A stretch of 6,588 nt of DNA from Micrococcales bacterium (lineage in GTDB: Bacteria; Actinomycetota; Actinomycetes; Actinomycetales; Dermatophilaceae), in assembly GCA_030537915.1 (NCBI GenBank), contig JAUNUZ010000082.1, positions 1,915 to 8,502 of the forward strand. The letters are read 5' to 3'. The position numbers and the translations under genes were made by a program. Shown in pieces: positions 6,207-6,588 of this stretch (positions within the stretch are counted from its first letter, which is position 1; each line of letters begins with the position of its first letter). The notes under the pieces are model-generated. The model ran no database searches and was not told where the DNA came from. It saw only the letters and a list, made by a program, of their open reading frames with translations.

Positions 6207-6588
6207 ATGCAGCAGTACCTGGACCTCATCGACCGGATCCTCGACGAGGGCGTCGAGCGCGGCGACCGCACCGGGACCGGGACCCTGTCGGTCTTCGGCC
6301 ATCAGATGCGCTTCGACCTGCGCAACGGCTTCCCCGCTTTGACCACCAAGAGGCTGCACATGCGCTCGGTCGTCGGCGAACTGCTGTGGTTCCTGCGCGG
6401 CGACACGAACGTGCGCTGGCTGCAGGAGCGCGGCATCTCGATCTGGGACGAGTGGGCGGACTCCGAGGGCGAGCTGGGGCCCGTCTACGGCCACCAATGG
6501 CGCTCCTGGCCCGCCCCCGACGGCCGCACCATCGATCAGATCGCCGGGTCGTGGACTCGATCCGCTCCACACCCGAATCGCGCCGGCA
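6207..6588 (+). CDS. thyA: Thymidylate synthase ThyA, N-terminal part, frameshifted near the right edge
   Basis: ThyA methylates dUMP to dTMP using methylenetetrahydrofolate and supplies DNA synthesis. Residues 1-114 read cleanly: RTGTGT at 21-26 with the phosphate-binding Arg21, TTKRL at 46-50, Glu58 in VVGELLWFL, Trp80 in SIWDEW, and GPVYGHQWR at 91-99 with Tyr94; numbering matches E. coli ThyA. The active-site Cys146 would lie beyond the window. After DQIAG the frame turns into unrelated SWTRSAP, while the frame starting at 6548 reads [13 protein letters not shown], exactly the expected continuation. One missing G in the GGG at 6546-6548 restores an alignment without gaps. This may be a base error near a contig end or a true lesion. 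The ATG is the first in frame after the promoter. Confidence 0.93.
   Translation, partial: MQQYLDLIDRILDEGVERGDRTGTGTLSVFGHQMRFDLRNGFPALTTKRLHMRSVVGELLWFLRGDTNVRWLQERGISIWDEWADSEGELGPVYGHQWRSWPAPDGRTIDQIAGSWTRSAPHPNRAG
6546..6548 (+). other. Apparent single-base deletion in thyA
   Basis: The run GGG here would need to be GGGG for the family sequence to stay in frame: Gly114 followed by Val-Val-Asp-Ser-Ile-Arg. Both halves are convincingly ThyA, so the shift is local. No stop codon occurs in the shifted frame before the window ends. Confidence 0.8.

Noticed and set aside
6170..6271. Longer DUF952 protein from an ATG at 6208 or the frame start at 6271
   Set aside because: The added residues lack family similarity and would run into the thyA start and coding sequence.
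5781..6572. A 263-residue minus-strand open frame opposite thyA
   Set aside because: It overlaps the convincing ThyA and DUF952 frames and its sequence resembles no family I know.

Overview
The window comes from the chromosome of a GC-rich actinobacterium. The evidence is the strongly GC-biased codon use, the order dapA-rnj-ftsK typical of Actinobacteria (also found, with insertions, in mycobacteria), an FtsK with a long basic Ser/Arg/Thr-rich N-terminus, and TANNNT promoter elements placed for leaderless transcription. I cannot name a genus.

Layout, left to right. At 1-1087 (minus) lies the N-terminal part of the DNA translocase FtsK, running off the left edge before its motor domain. At 1209-2894 (minus) is a full-length ribonuclease J (rnj). 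It overlaps by 4 bases (ATGA) the stop of 4-hydroxy-tetrahydrodipicolinate synthase dapA at 2891-3790 (minus). A 306-base non-coding gap follows, holding a perfect 17-bp hairpin (3936-3979) that probably ends the next transcript. At 4097-5704 (minus) is a phospholipase D-family protein with two HKD-type motifs, and at 5792-6169 (minus) a small DUF952 protein. At 6207-6588 (plus), divergent from DUF952, is the start of thymidylate synthase thyA. It runs off the right edge and carries an apparent one-base deletion about 40 bases before the end.

Transcription can be read with unusual clarity. Four genes (ftsK, dapA, DUF952, thyA) have a TANNNT -10 hexamer ending exactly 6 or 7 bases before the start codon, so each mRNA probably begins at or within a base of its first codon. 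For DUF952 and thyA the two -10 elements are the arms of one 9-bp inverted repeat, so the divergent promoter is mirror-symmetric about base 6188, with both start codons equally distant. I infer four units: DUF952-PLD ending at the hairpin; dapA-rnj, translationally coupled; ftsK on its own promoter; and thyA going right.

The functions are mostly housekeeping: chromosome segregation at division (FtsK), RNA processing and decay (RNase J), lysine and diaminopimelate synthesis for the wall (DapA), and dTMP synthesis (ThyA). The PLD-DUF952 pair is the accessory part; it sits directly upstream of dapA, where thyX lies in Mycobacterium tuberculosis. I see no clearly new system, mobile element, CRISPR array or RNA gene.
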